This document shows, in pieces, positions 63,124-64,000 of a stretch of 64,000 nucleotides of DNA; position 1 is the first letter of the stretch; each line of letters starts with the position of its first letter. Below the pieces are notes generated by a model. That model did not search any database. It was not told the origin of the DNA and saw only the letters and a list, made by a program, of their open reading frames with translations. Made by a program: the position numbers and the translations under genes. Source of the stretch: Chamaelirium japonicum (lineage: Eukaryota; Streptophyta; Magnoliopsida; Liliales; Melanthiaceae); contig OX393556.1 in NCBI GenBank assembly GCA_947650365.1, positions 80,790,579-80,854,578 on the forward strand, read 5' to 3'.

Positions 63124-64000
63124 AATGAATTAGAATGGATCGTATGAATGAATTAGAATAGATTGTGCGAATGAATTAGAATGGATTGTATGAATGAATT
63201 AGATTGGAACATATGAATGAATTAGAATGGATCGTAGGAATGAGTAAGAATGGATCGTACGAATGAATTAGAATGGATCGTACGAATGAATTAGAATGGA
63301 TACATTCGGGTGAATGAATTAGAATGGATCGTATGAATGAATTAGAATCGATCATACGAATGAATTAGAATGGATCATGCGAATGAATTAGAATGGATCG
63401 TGCGAATGAATTAGAATGGATCGTACGAATGAAATAGAATGGATTGTACGAATGAGATAGAATGGATCGTACGAATGAATTAGAATGGATACATTCATGC
63501 GAATGAATTAGAATGGATCATACGAATGAATTAGAATGGATCGTACGAATGAGTAAGAATGGATCGTACGAATGAATTAGAATGGATTGAATTAGAATGA
63601 ATCGTACGAATGAATTAGAATGGATCGTACGAATGAATTAGAATGGATCGTACGAATGAATTAGAATGGATTGAATTAGAATGAATCGTATGAATGAATT
63701 AGAATGAATCATACCGTATGAATGAATTATAATGGATCATACGATGGAATTAGAATGGATCGTACGAATGAATTAGAATGGATCGTACGAATGAATTAGA
63801 ATGGATCGTACGAAGGAATTAGAATGGATCGTACGAAGGAATTAGAATGGATAGTACGAATGAATTAGAATGGATACCTTCGTGCAAATGAATTAGAATG
63901 GATCGTACGAATGAATTAGAATGGATACATTCGTGCAAAAGAATTAGAATGGATTGTATGAATGAATTAGAATGGATCGTGCGAATGAATTAGAATGGAT
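63124..64000 (-). repeat. R block 92
   Basis: Open at the window edge. It has an inverted gtatg cassette near 63708. Confidence 0.9.

Larger units (their letters stand above)
1..64000. repeat. 23-bp satellite DNA array filling the whole window
   Basis: Every line of the window is made of one 23-bp monomer. In F sense it reads ccattctaatt followed by cattcgtacgat; an exact copy is at 1027-1049. R is the reverse complement. The monomer holds three ATTC words and three palindromes (AATT, CGTACG and GATC). There is no unique sequence longer than a few bases and no gene. The longest homopolymer I noticed is the A6 in a recurrent junction element. Copies vary mainly in the six bases cgtacg (cgcacg, catacg, cgtaca, cgcaca, catatg, cgtatg) and at tcc/tct. 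The organisation, with higher-order repeats and inverted blocks, fits eukaryotic heterochromatic satellite. I do not recognise the family and cannot name the species. Confidence 0.98.

Noticed and set aside
1-64000. CRISPR array
   Set aside because: The repeat is 23 bp but there are no unique spacers; monomers abut directly, flip strand, and fill the whole window.
1-64000. Human-type satellite II/III (CATTC/GAATG) sequence
   Set aside because: The ATTC words give a superficial likeness, but the array is not a pentamer derivative. It has a fixed 23-bp monomer with cgtacg and taatt in constant places. I could not search a database to name the family.
1-64000. Centromere protein B box or telomere repeat
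   Set aside because: I saw no convincing match to the CENP-B box pattern (the rare cggg at about 19462 lacks the rest) and no TTAGGG-, TTTAGGG- or TTAGG-type runs. A centromeric role is possible but not shown.

Overview
The whole 64 kb window is one satellite DNA array. It is built from a 23-bp monomer whose two halves read ccattctaatt then cattcgtacgat on one strand (called F here; its reverse complement is called R). An exact copy lies at 1027-1049. I found no protein-coding gene, tRNA, rRNA, transposon, telomere repeat or CRISPR array. Kilobases of near-uniform, AT-rich, gene-free tandem repeat with higher-order repeats point to eukaryotic constitutive heterochromatin (centromeric, pericentromeric, subtelomeric or sex-chromosome). 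The taxon cannot be named from the sequence.

Three layers of organisation can be read. (1) Monomer variants. Most are 23 bp. A common 28-bp form has a 5-bp insertion (acgaatgtatcc), and a rarer cassette pairs a 28-bp form (acggtatgatt) with an 8-bp-shortened pair. Substitutions cluster in the cgtacg palindrome. (2) Polarity. The array flips between F and R about 90 times. I map about 92 blocks, roughly 37 kb F and 27 kb R, from 37 bp to 3.7 kb long. The switches fall into a small set of recurrent junction sequences, many of which occur in both orientations. (3) Long-range duplication. There are three tandem copies of a 3.39-kb F-R-F-R unit (5.24-15.29 kb), a pair of ~2.65-kb segments 7.3 kb apart (23.2-25.9 and 30.5-33.2 kb), a ~6.4-kb pair 10 kb apart (36.16-42.90 and 46.16-52.18 kb), and an 898-bp tandem duplication (40.78-42.58 kb).

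The most striking structures are five long inverted repeats made of these mosaic segments. The largest has arms of about 3.05 kb at 52645-55702 and 56448-59482 around a 745-bp spacer. Its arms mirror each other block by block, down to single-base private variants, and I found one net 23-bp indel between them. Others are centred near 16378, 22570, 27491 and 42862.

Layout: 1-5.2 kb is mostly F with ~1.3-kb periodicity; 5.2-15.3 kb is the 3.39-kb HOR; 15.3-20.5 kb is a short-block mosaic with the 16.4-kb palindrome and four of the seven copies of an A6 junction element; 20.5-29 kb holds two palindromes; 29-36 kb has the longest single-polarity blocks; 36-52 kb is the 10-kb-spaced duplication with the 42.9-kb palindrome inside; 52.6-59.5 kb is the large palindrome; 59.4-64 kb returns to the ~1.3-kb family seen at the left end, then to 3.39-kb-HOR-like sequence. 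All comparisons were made by eye; block edges are good to about 10 bp and no percentage identities are claimed.
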